A DNA stretch of 9,859 nt, taken from contig JAGQJJ010000091.1 in the NCBI GenBank assembly GCA_020430675.1, forward strand, positions 1-9,859, given 5' to 3'. This document shows, one piece after another, positions 1 through 5,288 of this stretch (position 1 is the stretch's first letter; each line of letters begins with the position of its first letter). Under the pieces are notes generated by a model. It made no database searches. It was not told the DNA's origin and saw nothing but the letters and a program-made list of their open reading frames with translations. Source of the stretch: Myxococcales bacterium (GTDB taxonomy: Bacteria > Myxococcota > Bradymonadia > UBA7976 > UBA1532). A program made the translations under genes and the position numbers.

Positions 1-570
1 CGCGCCGACCAGCGCCGCGTTGACCAGGGCGCTGCCCGAGCCGGCCGCGTTGACCGCCGTCACCAGCTCGCCCACGTTGGCGCCGGTGAACGTCTCCTTG
101 AACCGGCCGAAGACCAGGGTCAGCGTGAACGGCGGCCCGCCGGGCGCGGTGTCGGTCAGGGTGACCGTGACCCCATCGCCCCAGGTGCCCGGGGTCTTGG
201 CGGTCAGGGTCGCCAGCGCCGCGCCGCCGGCCGCGGCCACGGTCCAGATGCTCGCCGCCATGGTCACGCCGACCGCCAGATTGGCCACGCGCACGGCATA
301 GACCGTGGACGCGCCGCCCGCAAAGAGCTGCTCGCACATGCGGGTCAGCGTCAGTGGCGATCCGGCGGCGTCCCAGCGGTCGTAGGCCCCGAAGGTCTGC
401 ACCGCCTCGTCGTAGCTGCCGAGCAGCGTCGCCTGGCCGACCGGCCCGCGAGATGCGGTGCCGACCACGCCGAGATTGCCGGTGGAGATGCCCCCCACCC
501 CGATAAGACCCTCGGCCCGGACCTCGATATAGGTCCCAGGCAGGATCATCTCTCCGATCGTCTCGCTCAT
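1..570 (-). CDS. Contractile tail sheath protein, N-terminal part (runs off the left edge)
   Basis: The 190 codons visible encode the N-terminus of a phage-type tail sheath, the protein that forms the outer contractile cylinder of myophage tails, tailocins and contractile injection systems. Seen directly: the opening PGTYIEV (residues 11-17), ASRGPVG (39-45) followed by a segment ending QTFG (58-61), then FAGGASTVYAVRV (83-95) and TPGTWGD (126-132). These match the sheath family pattern PGVYVEE / A.RGP / F..GG...YVVRV / PG.WGN in the same order. The ATG at 568-570 has a GGGGAG ribosome site 6 nt upstream and lies 3 nt after the stop of the preceding gene, so the two are probably translationally coupled. 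Family members usually have about 350-500 residues, so more than half is missing, only because the window ends. Phage, tailocin and injection-system sheaths cannot be told apart from this portion. Confidence 0.92.
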   Translation of the reverse strand, partial: MSETIGEMILPGTYIEVRAEGLIGVGGISTGNLGVVGTASRGPVGQATLLGSYDEAVQTFGAYDRWDAAGSPLTLTRMCEQLFAGGASTVYAVRVANLAVGVTMAASIWTVAAAGGAALATLTAKTPGTWGDGVTVTLTDTAPGGPPFTLTLVFGRFKETFTGANVGELVTAVNAAGSGSALVNAALVGA

Positions 571-573
571 GCT

Positions 574-1470
574 CTACTCCCCGGGTGGGATCGGGACGCC
601 CACCCCGGTCTCGGTGACCTCTTGCTCGATGACGTGCCCCGCTCCGTCGGCGACCAGACCCCGCGTCCGCGTCGATAGAGGGATGCGCTCGATGACGCCA
701 CCCGAAGCCGGGCGGTCGACGACATGCTCGAAGATGAACGCAAAACGCGCCGTGCGGCGGCGCGCGGTGGTGACCGCCTCGGCCAGCCCGATCGATGACA
801 GCTTGCGCACCGCGGCGAAGAGAAACTGCGGGTCGCGCGCCCGCAGCGCCGGCGTGGTCAGCGCCTCGACCACCGCCTCCGACAGACTCGCGGTGGTGGC
901 GGCGACGGCGGTCAACACCTCGACCGCCAACACGCCCTCGACCTGGGTGCGCGTGCGCTCCCATTGCCCCACATGATAGACTGCACGGATCGTCTGGTTC
1001 GGCAGTGGCACCGCGCCCAGCGTGACCCGCCCGCCAAAGGCATCGACGCGCACCTGCTTGTTGATCGGCGGCGCGTTGACCAGCGTCCAGGGATCGTTGT
1101 TGACGAAGAAGTCGAAATCGCCCGGCGCCAGCGGCAAATCGGCGCGGTCGCGGCGCACGAGGCCGCCGTGGGGCAGCGTCAGCACCCGCGTCGGCGCGTC
1201 CCACAGCACCACCGAAGGATCATCGGCCAGCACCGGGTTGGCCATCGACAGGTTGAAGACCACCTGCAGGGCGCCCTTCTCGATGACCGCCAGCCCGGCG
1301 CCAAGCCCCCCGCCGCCGCGGCGCCCCTCGTCGAGCGAGACCACCAGCGCCGGCAGATCCTGCTTGCGGACCGGCTCATCGAGCCCGATGAGCACCGGCG
1401 CGGGCAGCAGGCCGGCCGTCTGCAGGGCCGCCACCGCCGCGTTGAGCGCCGCTTGCTCGGGCACGGGCAT
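574..1470 (-). CDS. Unassigned tail-operon protein, 298 aa
   Basis: I do not recognise this protein with certainty. It is the middle gene of the contractile-tail operon, 2 nt after the upstream gene and 3 nt before the sheath gene. The ATG at 1468-1470 has GGAG about 7 nt upstream. No signal peptide or membrane segment is evident. Residues 1-100 are an N-terminal helix followed by alternating strands (PALVVSLDEG, then GALQVVFNLSM), which loosely recalls tail-terminator or tail-completion proteins; these are often encoded just before the sheath. A central beta-rich part contains NNDPWTLVNAPP. The C-terminal third has a helical stretch (PQFLFAAVRKLSSIGLAEAV) and then FAFIFEHVVD and ITERIPL-like strands. 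Codon use is G/C-rich like its neighbours. The structural tail role is inferred from position only; an effector or chaperone role is not excluded. Confidence 0.75.
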   Translation of the reverse strand: MPVPEQAALNAAVAALQTAGLLPAPVLIGLDEPVRKQDLPALVVSLDEGRRGGGGLGAGLAVIEKGALQVVFNLSMANPVLADDPSVVLWDAPTRVLTLPHGGLVRRDRADLPLAPGDFDFFVNNDPWTLVNAPPINKQVRVDAFGGRVTLGAVPLPNQTIRAVYHVGQWERTRTQVEGVLAVEVLTAVAATTASLSEAVVEALTTPALRARDPQFLFAAVRKLSSIGLAEAVTTARRRTARFAFIFEHVVDRPASGGVIERIPLSTRTRGLVADGAGHVIEQEVTETGVGVPIPPGE

Positions 1471-1472
1471 CC

Positions 1473-2078
1473 TCAGTCTCCAAACAGGTCCGACAGCGGT
1501 TTGAGCGCCTCGGCCGCGCCGCCGAGCGTCTCGCGCAGCTTGGCGGCGGCCTCTTCGACCGGCGCCAGCGCCTCTTCCAACGCCGGCAGATCGGGCACGC
1601 TCACCAGCAGCGCGGGCAGATCGAGCAGGTCGAGCCCCAGGTCCACGTCCAGGCCCAGGTCGGCGTCGACATCGAGGCCAAAATCGTCCAACCCCGGCGA
1701 AGGCGGCGGCGGCGGCTCGACGTATTCCCGAAGCACGATGCGGTAGCGGAAGCTATCGGTTGAGCCGGCGACCTCGGTGACCTCGAAGCGCTCGATGACC
1801 ACCTGCTCCAGCTCGGTCTCATGCACCAGGTCGGCGACAAAATCGACGGGCTCGCCGGCGGCGAAGCGGTCACGCACCTCCAGCAGCATCGCGTCGCGGG
1901 CTTCGTCACCGTACAGCGAGCCGGTGACCTCCACCCAGAGGGCGGCGCGGCCAAGGTCTTGGGACAGGTCGCCGGCCAGACCGGGCACCGAGAGCGCAAC
2001 GAGCCGTCGGCGCTCGACGGCGCGAATGCTCTCGATACGCGGAATCAGCCACCCGTCGATCGCGGGTTGGGTGAGCAA
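1473..2078 (-). CDS. Phage DNA-circularisation/baseplate N-domain-like protein, first gene of the tail operon
   Basis: A 201-aa protein. Residues 25-122 resemble the N-terminal domain of phage Mu-type DNA circularisation proteins, which are tail/baseplate components: SQDLGRAALWVEVTGSLYGD (39-58) corresponds to the EDLGR..RRF.V.GY..GDD pattern, then LVHET (84-88) to the LVHP pattern, and a strand pair ending FRYRIVLREYVEP. This is pattern recall, not a search. A proline run (122-126) leads to an acidic Asp-Leu repeat (134-154) and an amphipathic helical tail. The start is TTG at 2076-2078, with TGAGG 6 nt upstream. No ATG or GTG lies between it and an in-frame TGA about 60 nt upstream. The gene opens the operon, about 40 nt downstream of the predicted transcription start, and is followed after 2 nt by the next gene. 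Confidence 0.75.
   Translation of the reverse strand: MLTQPAIDGWLIPRIESIRAVERRRLVALSVPGLAGDLSQDLGRAALWVEVTGSLYGDEARDAMLLEVRDRFAAGEPVDFVADLVHETELEQVVIERFEVTEVAGSTDSFRYRIVLREYVEPPPPPSPGLDDFGLDVDADLGLDVDLGLDLLDLPALLVSVPDLPALEEALAPVEEAAAKLRETLGGAAEALKPLSDLFGD
1617..1679 (-). repeat. Degenerate Asp-Leu repeat inside the first tail-operon gene
   Basis: On the minus strand this codes for residues 134-154, read as GLDVDADL, GLDVDL and GLDLLDL: three imperfect copies, each starting GLD. The DNA shows matching imperfect copies of a GACCTGGGCCTGGAC-like word. The segment is strongly acidic and links the folded N-terminal domain to the helical tail. Function is unknown; a flexible acidic linker or a divalent-ion-binding stretch are both possible. 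Confidence 0.6.
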
Positions 2079-2117
2079 GCTCGCCTCAGGTCGAGAGTTG
2101 TGCTCTCGCGGTTCTCG

Positions 2118-2152
2118 GGCGGCATTCTGCGCGGCTCATGGAAAAAAGTCAA
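2118..2152 (-). promoter_or_regulatory. Predicted sigma-70-type promoter of the tail operon
   Basis: Reading the minus strand, TTGACT (2147-2152, 5 of 6 matches to TTGACA) is followed after exactly 17 nt by CAGAAT (2124-2129, 4 of 6 matches to TATAAT). The start of transcription would be near 2117, giving a leader of about 40 nt before the TTG start codon at 2078. An unusually AT-rich tract lies directly upstream (2141-2262) and could act as an UP element or operator region. This would make the tail operon readable by the housekeeping polymerase. Confidence 0.6.
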
Positions 2153-2262
2153 GATGTTTGATGTTTTCTGAACAATGAATCAGTATTCAAAGAACGTGAT
2201 TTCCAAATCTATTTTCAAAATCCTCCACAATTATCAAAATTCACCAATCTGCGTGCACCGGG
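2141..2262. promoter_or_regulatory. AT-rich island with four short inverted repeats
   Basis: About 120 bp of AT-rich DNA in an otherwise very GC-rich window, between the tail operon (minus) and the small membrane protein gene (plus). It holds four consecutive short inverted repeats: GAAT-CAGT-ATTC (2177-2188), GATTT-CC-AAATC (2198-2209), ATTTT-C-AAAAT (2211-2221) and AATT-ATCAA-AATT (2229-2241). The last two share the word TCAAAAT as a direct repeat. It is non-coding in all frames that I can support. Regulator-binding sites, or DNA bound by a nucleoid protein, are the likely explanation. Confidence 0.5.
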
Positions 2263-2347
2263 CAGGACGCTGATGTACCTTGAGCACGCGCCAGCGCATC
2301 CTGGTGCACCGCGCGCGCGAGCCCTTCCGCCTTGGAGGATCAACCCC

Positions 2348-2572
2348 GTGTTCACCCTGCTCCGCGTCCTGCCCGTCCGCCGACTGGCCCTCGAACAGCT
2401 CCCCGCGCTGACCCTCTCGTGGTTGCTCGCCGAGAGCTTCTACAAATTTCACAGCTTCACGCTGGAATGCGCCGCATTCCTGGCGACCTGGTTCGCCTTC
2501 GACGCCGTCTTCCAAGGCGTGCGCGCCCTGGCCCGCGCCGGGCGCAAGGTTCCATCAGAGCCGCCGCCGTGA
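2348..2572 (+). CDS. Small two-helix membrane protein of unknown function, 74 aa
   Basis: The protein has a short basic N-terminus (LLRVLPVRRLALEQLP), a first hydrophobic helix at about 18-33, a conserved-looking centre FYKFHSFTLECAAFLATW (31-48) that continues into a second helix to about residue 56, and a basic, proline-rich tail. From memory, the FYKF.SF.LE...FLATW pattern recurs in small uncharacterised bacterial membrane proteins; I cannot name a function. I chose the GTG at 2348-2350 because a strong GGAGG (2335-2339) sits 8 nt upstream and the protein then starts as expected for such a helix pair. An in-frame ATG at 2273 with AGGA upstream would add 25 residues of proline- and arginine-rich sequence and is less likely. 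The gene stands alone on the plus strand and is followed at once by a hairpin. Confidence 0.72.
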   Translation: MFTLLRVLPVRRLALEQLPALTLSWLLAESFYKFHSFTLECAAFLATWFAFDAVFQGVRALARAGRKVPSEPPP

Positions 2573-2574
2573 CC

Positions 2575-2628
2575 GATGCCATGTCAGTGACTTGCCCGCT
2601 GGCCCCCATGGCAAGGCATGATGGCATC
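2575..2628. terminator. Nested hairpin after the small membrane protein gene
   Basis: Outer arms GATGCCAT (2575-2582) and ATGGCATC (2621-2628) enclose inner arms CTTGCC (2591-2596) and GGCAAG (2610-2615). The structure begins 3 nt after the stop codon at 2572. It also lies just beyond the end of the minus-strand gene remnant that stops at 2640, so it could serve both directions. There is no T tract, so intrinsic termination is not certain; an mRNA 3'-end stabiliser or a regulator site is also possible. Confidence 0.45.
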
Positions 2629-2639
2629 GAGCAATGCTG

Positions 2640-2801
2640 TCAGGTGCGCCAGTCCGGACCCGGCGCTTTCACGCAGCGGAAGATGAGCAGGGCGGGCGCG
2701 ACGATGTAGAGCCCGTTGAACACAAGGAACAGGGGCAGGTGCAGCGGCGGCGTCGGACTGGTGACGGAAGCCGTCATGTAGAGCGTGGTGGTGCCGATGG
2801 T
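2640..2801 (-). pseudogene. Remnant of an EXPERA/emopamil-binding-like membrane protein (C-terminal end)
   Basis: The minus strand reads 53 codons to a TGA at 2640-2642. They contain TLYMTASV, then HLPLFLVFNGLYIVAPALL followed by IFRCVKAPGPDW. A helix with the pattern F..FNGLYIV.P.LL and a closing arginine resembles the last transmembrane segment of EXPERA-domain proteins (the TMEM97 and sterol-isomerase EBP group). No start codon with a plausible N-terminus is present: upstream of about 2801 the frame turns into arginine-rich sequence with no membrane character. The 5' part therefore seems lost. The family assignment is by eye. An unrelated short membrane ORF starting at the internal ATG (43 aa) is the alternative. 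Confidence 0.35.
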
Positions 2802-2806
2802 TCCGG

Positions 2807-2940
2807 GTGCATGTTCACGGCCTGGGCTTCTCGCATGTCGAGATTCACGAGCGCGAACGCGATCTGCGGCTGCGCTTCTGGATTCTGGGCACGCCGATCC
2901 GCGATGGCTTCACCGGCAGCGGGTTCACCTGCAACTGGCC
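2807..2940 (+). pseudogene. Remnant resembling the C-terminal domain of a Rieske-type oxygenase
   Basis: The plus strand from GTG 2807 reads VHVHGLGFSHVEIHERE then LRLRFWILGTPIRDG. This resembles the beta-sheet in the catalytic domain of Rieske non-haem iron oxygenases, where HG.G.S.V......L..R.W.L.TPID is a familiar run. After about position 2910 the frame loses any family character and continues as histidine- and arginine-rich sequence antisense to the caspase gene. The next frame instead gives RVHLQLAII, which would fit the following strand, so a frameshift is likely. There is no Rieske iron-sulfur motif and no room for the N-terminal domains. The identification is tentative. Confidence 0.3.
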
Positions 2941-2956
2941 ATCATCCCACCACCCA

Positions 2957-3006
2957 TGGCATCGATCCCATCGCCGCCGATGGCATCGGTACCACCCCTG
3001 GCATCG
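2957..3006. repeat. TGGCATCG repeats and small hairpin after the caspase gene
   Basis: The octamer TGGCATCG occurs at 2957-2964, 2981-2988 and 2999-3006, and once more at 2622-2629 in the hairpin near the small membrane gene. Between the first two copies, CCATCG (2968-2973) and CGATGG (2978-2983) form a 6-bp stem with a 4-nt loop. The cluster begins 11 nt beyond the stop codon of the minus-strand caspase gene, so it may be the terminator of that gene. There is no poly-T run. Confidence 0.35.
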
Positions 3007-3016
3007 CCCCGCCCGA

Positions 3017-4597
3017 TCAGAACGAGTAGCGCAGCCCCGCCGCGGCCCACCAGACCAGCGGGCTGGCCAACTCGCTGCCGCTCTCGGCGCCCAGCTCGGT
3101 GGTCGCCTGCTCGTACAGCACGCTCATCGGCCCACCCTCAACCCGCAGCGCCAGCCCATCGGACAGAATGCGCTCGACGGAGAACAGGCCGCCCATGCCA
3201 AAGCTGGCGTAGCGGCGGTCGTCGATGTCGCGGGGGCCGGTGAAGGTCTGCTGATTGAAGGCGCCTTCGAGGTACAGCCCGAACGCCAGGCTGAACGCGC
3301 TGAAGTCGACGAAGCGGTGAAAGGCGAGCCCCAGCGCGCCCTCGGTGTGCGTGCGCGGGCTGCGGCCATCGAGCCCGTTGGTGCTGATGCGGCTGCCGCG
3401 CGCACGGGCTTCGAGGGTGAACCAGGGCAGGTCGAGGCCATAGACCAGCAGGAGCTGCGGCGTGGCGCCCTCGCCGTCGAGCAGCTCGCCGCGGCCGCCG
3501 CCGAGCAGCATCAGCGAGTGGGCGACCCGCACCGTCGAGCCGCGGGTGCGCACGAGGCGGCCATAGCGCACCGAGCGGTGCGGCAGCGCGCGCAGGTCGG
3601 CGCGGCCGCCGGGCGGCAGGTTCACGCGGTAGTCGCGATACTCGCGGGTCTGCCGGGCCTGCACGCGGTACTGGCCCGCCGGCAGCACGAGCCGGGCGCC
3701 CGGCTTCTCGGGCGAGACCTCGGCGATGAGCGCGCCGTCGTCGCGGTCGACGGTGATCAGATAGACCGTGGGCTCGGCGAGCTGCAACTCGCCATGCCGG
3801 CCATCGGGCGCCAGGCGGGTCAGCACCACGCCGCCCCGCCCCTTCACCGCCAGGTCGAACGTCGGGTGCTGCAGGGCGACGGTCTGACCCGACGATCGCA
3901 CCGTCTGGGCGTACGAATAAGCGTACGCCTCGTCGAGCGTGACCTGGCGGTCGCCGTCGCGGTCGGCGGCGCCGAGCAGGCCGTTGACGAGGTGATGCGA
4001 GAAGACCGAGGCGCCCAGCTCATCGGACTCCTGGCTCTCTTCGCCCGCCGCGCTCGACGTGAGCACCGCCATGCCCTCGGCCGACTCGCGCGCCTGATAG
4101 GTGATCTCAAACGCGGGCGCGCGCCGCGTGCCTTTGACCCGCGAGATGGCGCCCGAGCGACAGGCATCGACCACCAGCAGGCGCACGCCGGCGGGCGCCT
4201 CGCTGACGGCGGCGCGCAGGTCGTCGTACGGCAGATGCGTGCCGCCGAGGTGCAGCGCCTTGGCGTCGGCGTGGCCGCTGAAGTAGACGATGAGCCCGCG
4301 GTCGGTGCGGGCGCCGGGGTCGGCCTCAAGCCGTCGGTGCACGTCGGCGAGCGCCGCGCGCACATGGTCGGCGTCGATGCCTTGCAGCGCGATGACCCGA
4401 TGGGCGGGCACGCCGCCAAGCTGGGTGAGCACCGCGGCGAACCGCTCGGCGTCGCGCTGGGCGTAGCGCAGCCGGGGTTCAAGCGCGTCGCCCTCATCGT
4501 GGGCGATGGTGACCACCCACGTCTCCACAGGCAATGCGCAGGCCCGCCTCACTGGCGCGAGCGCGGCGAGCAATAGCAGGCTGATCAAGACGCGCAC
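3017..4597 (-). CDS. Secreted caspase-family (peptidase C14) protease fused to a predicted outer-membrane beta-barrel
   Basis: A 526-aa protein in three parts. An export signal (hydrophobic LISLLLLAALA, cleavage probably after ACA at 21) precedes a caspase fold at about 25-245. The catalytic histidine is His109 in VYFSGHAD and the cysteine is Cys146 in LLVVDACRSGA. An EF-hand-like loop lies at 212-223 (Asp212, Asp214, Asp216, Glu223), suggesting calcium dependence as in metacaspases. Residues 270-335 look like a small beta-sandwich, PEGA or carboxypeptidase-regulatory type. Residues 340-526 are alternating amphipathic strands ending in GLRYSF, with the C-terminal Phe typical of barrels inserted by the BAM machinery. 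The GTG start at 4595-4597 has GGAG 8 nt upstream. The gene is divergent from the sigma/anti-sigma operon. A periplasmic protease tethered to the outer membrane is inferred. Topology, activity and substrate are unknown; barrel strands are judged by eye. Confidence 0.88.
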   Translation of the reverse strand: MRVLISLLLLAALAPVRRACALPVETWVVTIAHDEGDALEPRLRYAQRDAERFAAVLTQLGGVPAHRVIALQGIDADHVRAALADVHRRLEADPGARTDRGLIVYFSGHADAKALHLGGTHLPYDDLRAAVSEAPAGVRLLVVDACRSGAISRVKGTRRAPAFEITYQARESAEGMAVLTSSAAGEESQESDELGASVFSHHLVNGLLGAADRDGDRQVTLDEAYAYSYAQTVRSSGQTVALQHPTFDLAVKGRGGVVLTRLAPDGRHGELQLAEPTVYLITVDRDDGALIAEVSPEKPGARLVLPAGQYRVQARQTREYRDYRVNLPPGGRADLRALPHRSVRYGRLVRTRGSTVRVAHSLMLLGGGRGELLDGEGATPQLLLVYGLDLPWFTLEARARGSRISTNGLDGRSPRTHTEGALGLAFHRFVDFSAFSLAFGLYLEGAFNQQTFTGPRDIDDRRYASFGMGGLFSVERILSDGLALRVEGGPMSVLYEQATTELGAESGSELASPLVWWAAAGLRYSF

Positions 4598-4784
4598 GGA
4601 TGCTTCTCCGCCTTGGCCGGTCCGAGCAGGTTAACCCGGCCGGTTTTTGGAATGGGCAAAACAGTCTGTGCGCCCGATTCGAATCGGTCGCGGGTTATCA
4701 TGATCGAATGTCGGTGCGGCTCATCGCCCCCCATTCAGCAAAGCGCGGGCCCGTTGAGGCCGGCGCTCGGTTCGGCGTGGCCCC
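4598..4784. promoter_or_regulatory. Divergent control region between caspase and sigma-factor genes
   Basis: This 187-nt gap must hold the promoters for both directions. It contains several palindromes: GGTTAACC (4629-4636), CCGGCCGG (4636-4643), the perfect 14-bp CCGATTCGAATCGG (4674-4687) and ATCATGAT (4697-4704). The longer-range arms ATTCGA (4677-4682) and TCGAAT (4704-4709) are also inverted. A locally AT-rich tract TTTTTGGAATGGGCAAAAC lies at 4644-4662; its GGAAT recalls the GGAAC -35 element of ECF sigma factors, but no matching -10 at 16-17 nt was found. No clear housekeeping promoter was seen on either strand. Confidence 0.5.
4674..4687. promoter_or_regulatory. Perfect 14-bp palindrome, candidate operator
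   Basis: CCGATTC (4674-4680) is followed without a gap by its reverse complement GAATCGG (4681-4687). It sits 77 nt upstream of the caspase start codon and 97 nt upstream of the sigma-factor start codon, a usual place for a dimeric regulator to control both directions. Its resemblance to a tRNA T-loop (TTCGAAT) is coincidental because no cloverleaf surrounds it. Confidence 0.4.
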
Positions 4785-5288
4785 ATGGGGCTGACGAGCG
4801 ACGAGATCGCGCGCCTTTTTGGCGAGCTGGGTCCGTTGATCTTTCAACGCGCCCTTCGTCTGCTGGGCGGTCGCGAAGATGCTGAGGAGGCCGCGCAAGA
4901 GGTCTTCGTGCGGGTGCTGCGCGCGGCGGATGACTATGACGATCGAGCAAAGCTGTTGAATTGGGTCTACCGAATCACCACGCGCTATTGCCTCAACCAG
5001 ATCCGTGATCGCCGGCGGCGGCAGGAGTTGATGATGGCCCATGGCCCCCGCGAAGACGCGCTGGTGACCCGCCGCTCACCCGAGGCGATGCTGACGGTGC
5101 GCCGTTTGCTGGCCACGGCGCCCGAAGACGAAGCGCAGGCCGCCATTCACGTGCTGCTCGATGGCATGAGCCTCACCGACGCCGCCGCCGAGATGGGCAT
5201 CTCGCGCCGCAAGCTGGGGCGGCTGCTCGACGCCTTCCAGCAGTTTGCCAACCATCAGGTGGCCCTGGTCGGGGAGCGGTCGTCATGA
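4785..5288 (+). CDS. ECF-type RNA polymerase sigma factor, 167 aa
   Basis: It has the two-domain layout and size of an extracytoplasmic-function sigma factor. Region 2 spans about 8-80: DAEEAAQEVFVRVLRA (32-47) matches the DAED..QE.F..v.r motif of the core-binding helix, and LLNWVYRITTRYCLNQIRDRRRR (57-79, quoted in part: NWVYRIT) matches the -10-recognition helix. Region 4 at about 115-155 holds a helix-turn-helix, SLTDAAAEMGISRRKLGRLL, for -35 binding; it lacks the usual LP...R.VF opening and is divergent. The ATG at 4785 is the first start after an in-frame TGA at 4755-4757. No good ribosome site precedes it, only GAGG about 25 nt away, so translation may be weak or leaderless. The gene overlaps the next by ATGA. 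It is held inactive by that partner, judging from known sigma/anti-sigma operons. Confidence 0.88.
   Translation: MGLTSDEIARLFGELGPLIFQRALRLLGGREDAEEAAQEVFVRVLRAADDYDDRAKLLNWVYRITTRYCLNQIRDRRRRQELMMAHGPREDALVTRRSPEAMLTVRRLLATAPEDEAQAAIHVLLDGMSLTDAAAEMGISRRKLGRLLDAFQQFANHQVALVGERSS

Noticed and set aside
964..1746. A 260-codon plus-strand open frame opposite the tail operon
   Set aside because: It spans two well-spaced minus-strand genes and consists of Arg/Gln/Ser-rich composition-driven sequence.
2957..3006. CRISPR-like array of TGGCATCG units
   Set aside because: The units are only 8 bp with uneven spacing (24 and 18 nt) and no repeat-spacer structure.
2807..4576. A 589-codon open frame on the plus strand opposite the caspase gene
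   Set aside because: Apart from the short Rieske-like opening, it is composition-driven antisense sequence, while the minus strand has the caspase dyad and a signal peptide.
4644..4662. ECF-type promoter beginning with GGAAT
   Set aside because: A GGAAT -35-like element is present but no GTC-type -10 element follows at the required 16-17 nt, so no promoter was called there.
4668..4695. tRNA-like T-arm (CCGATTCGAATCGG) in the sigma/caspase intergenic region
   Set aside because: No acceptor, D or anticodon stems and no CCA end surround it; the sequence is better described as a palindrome.
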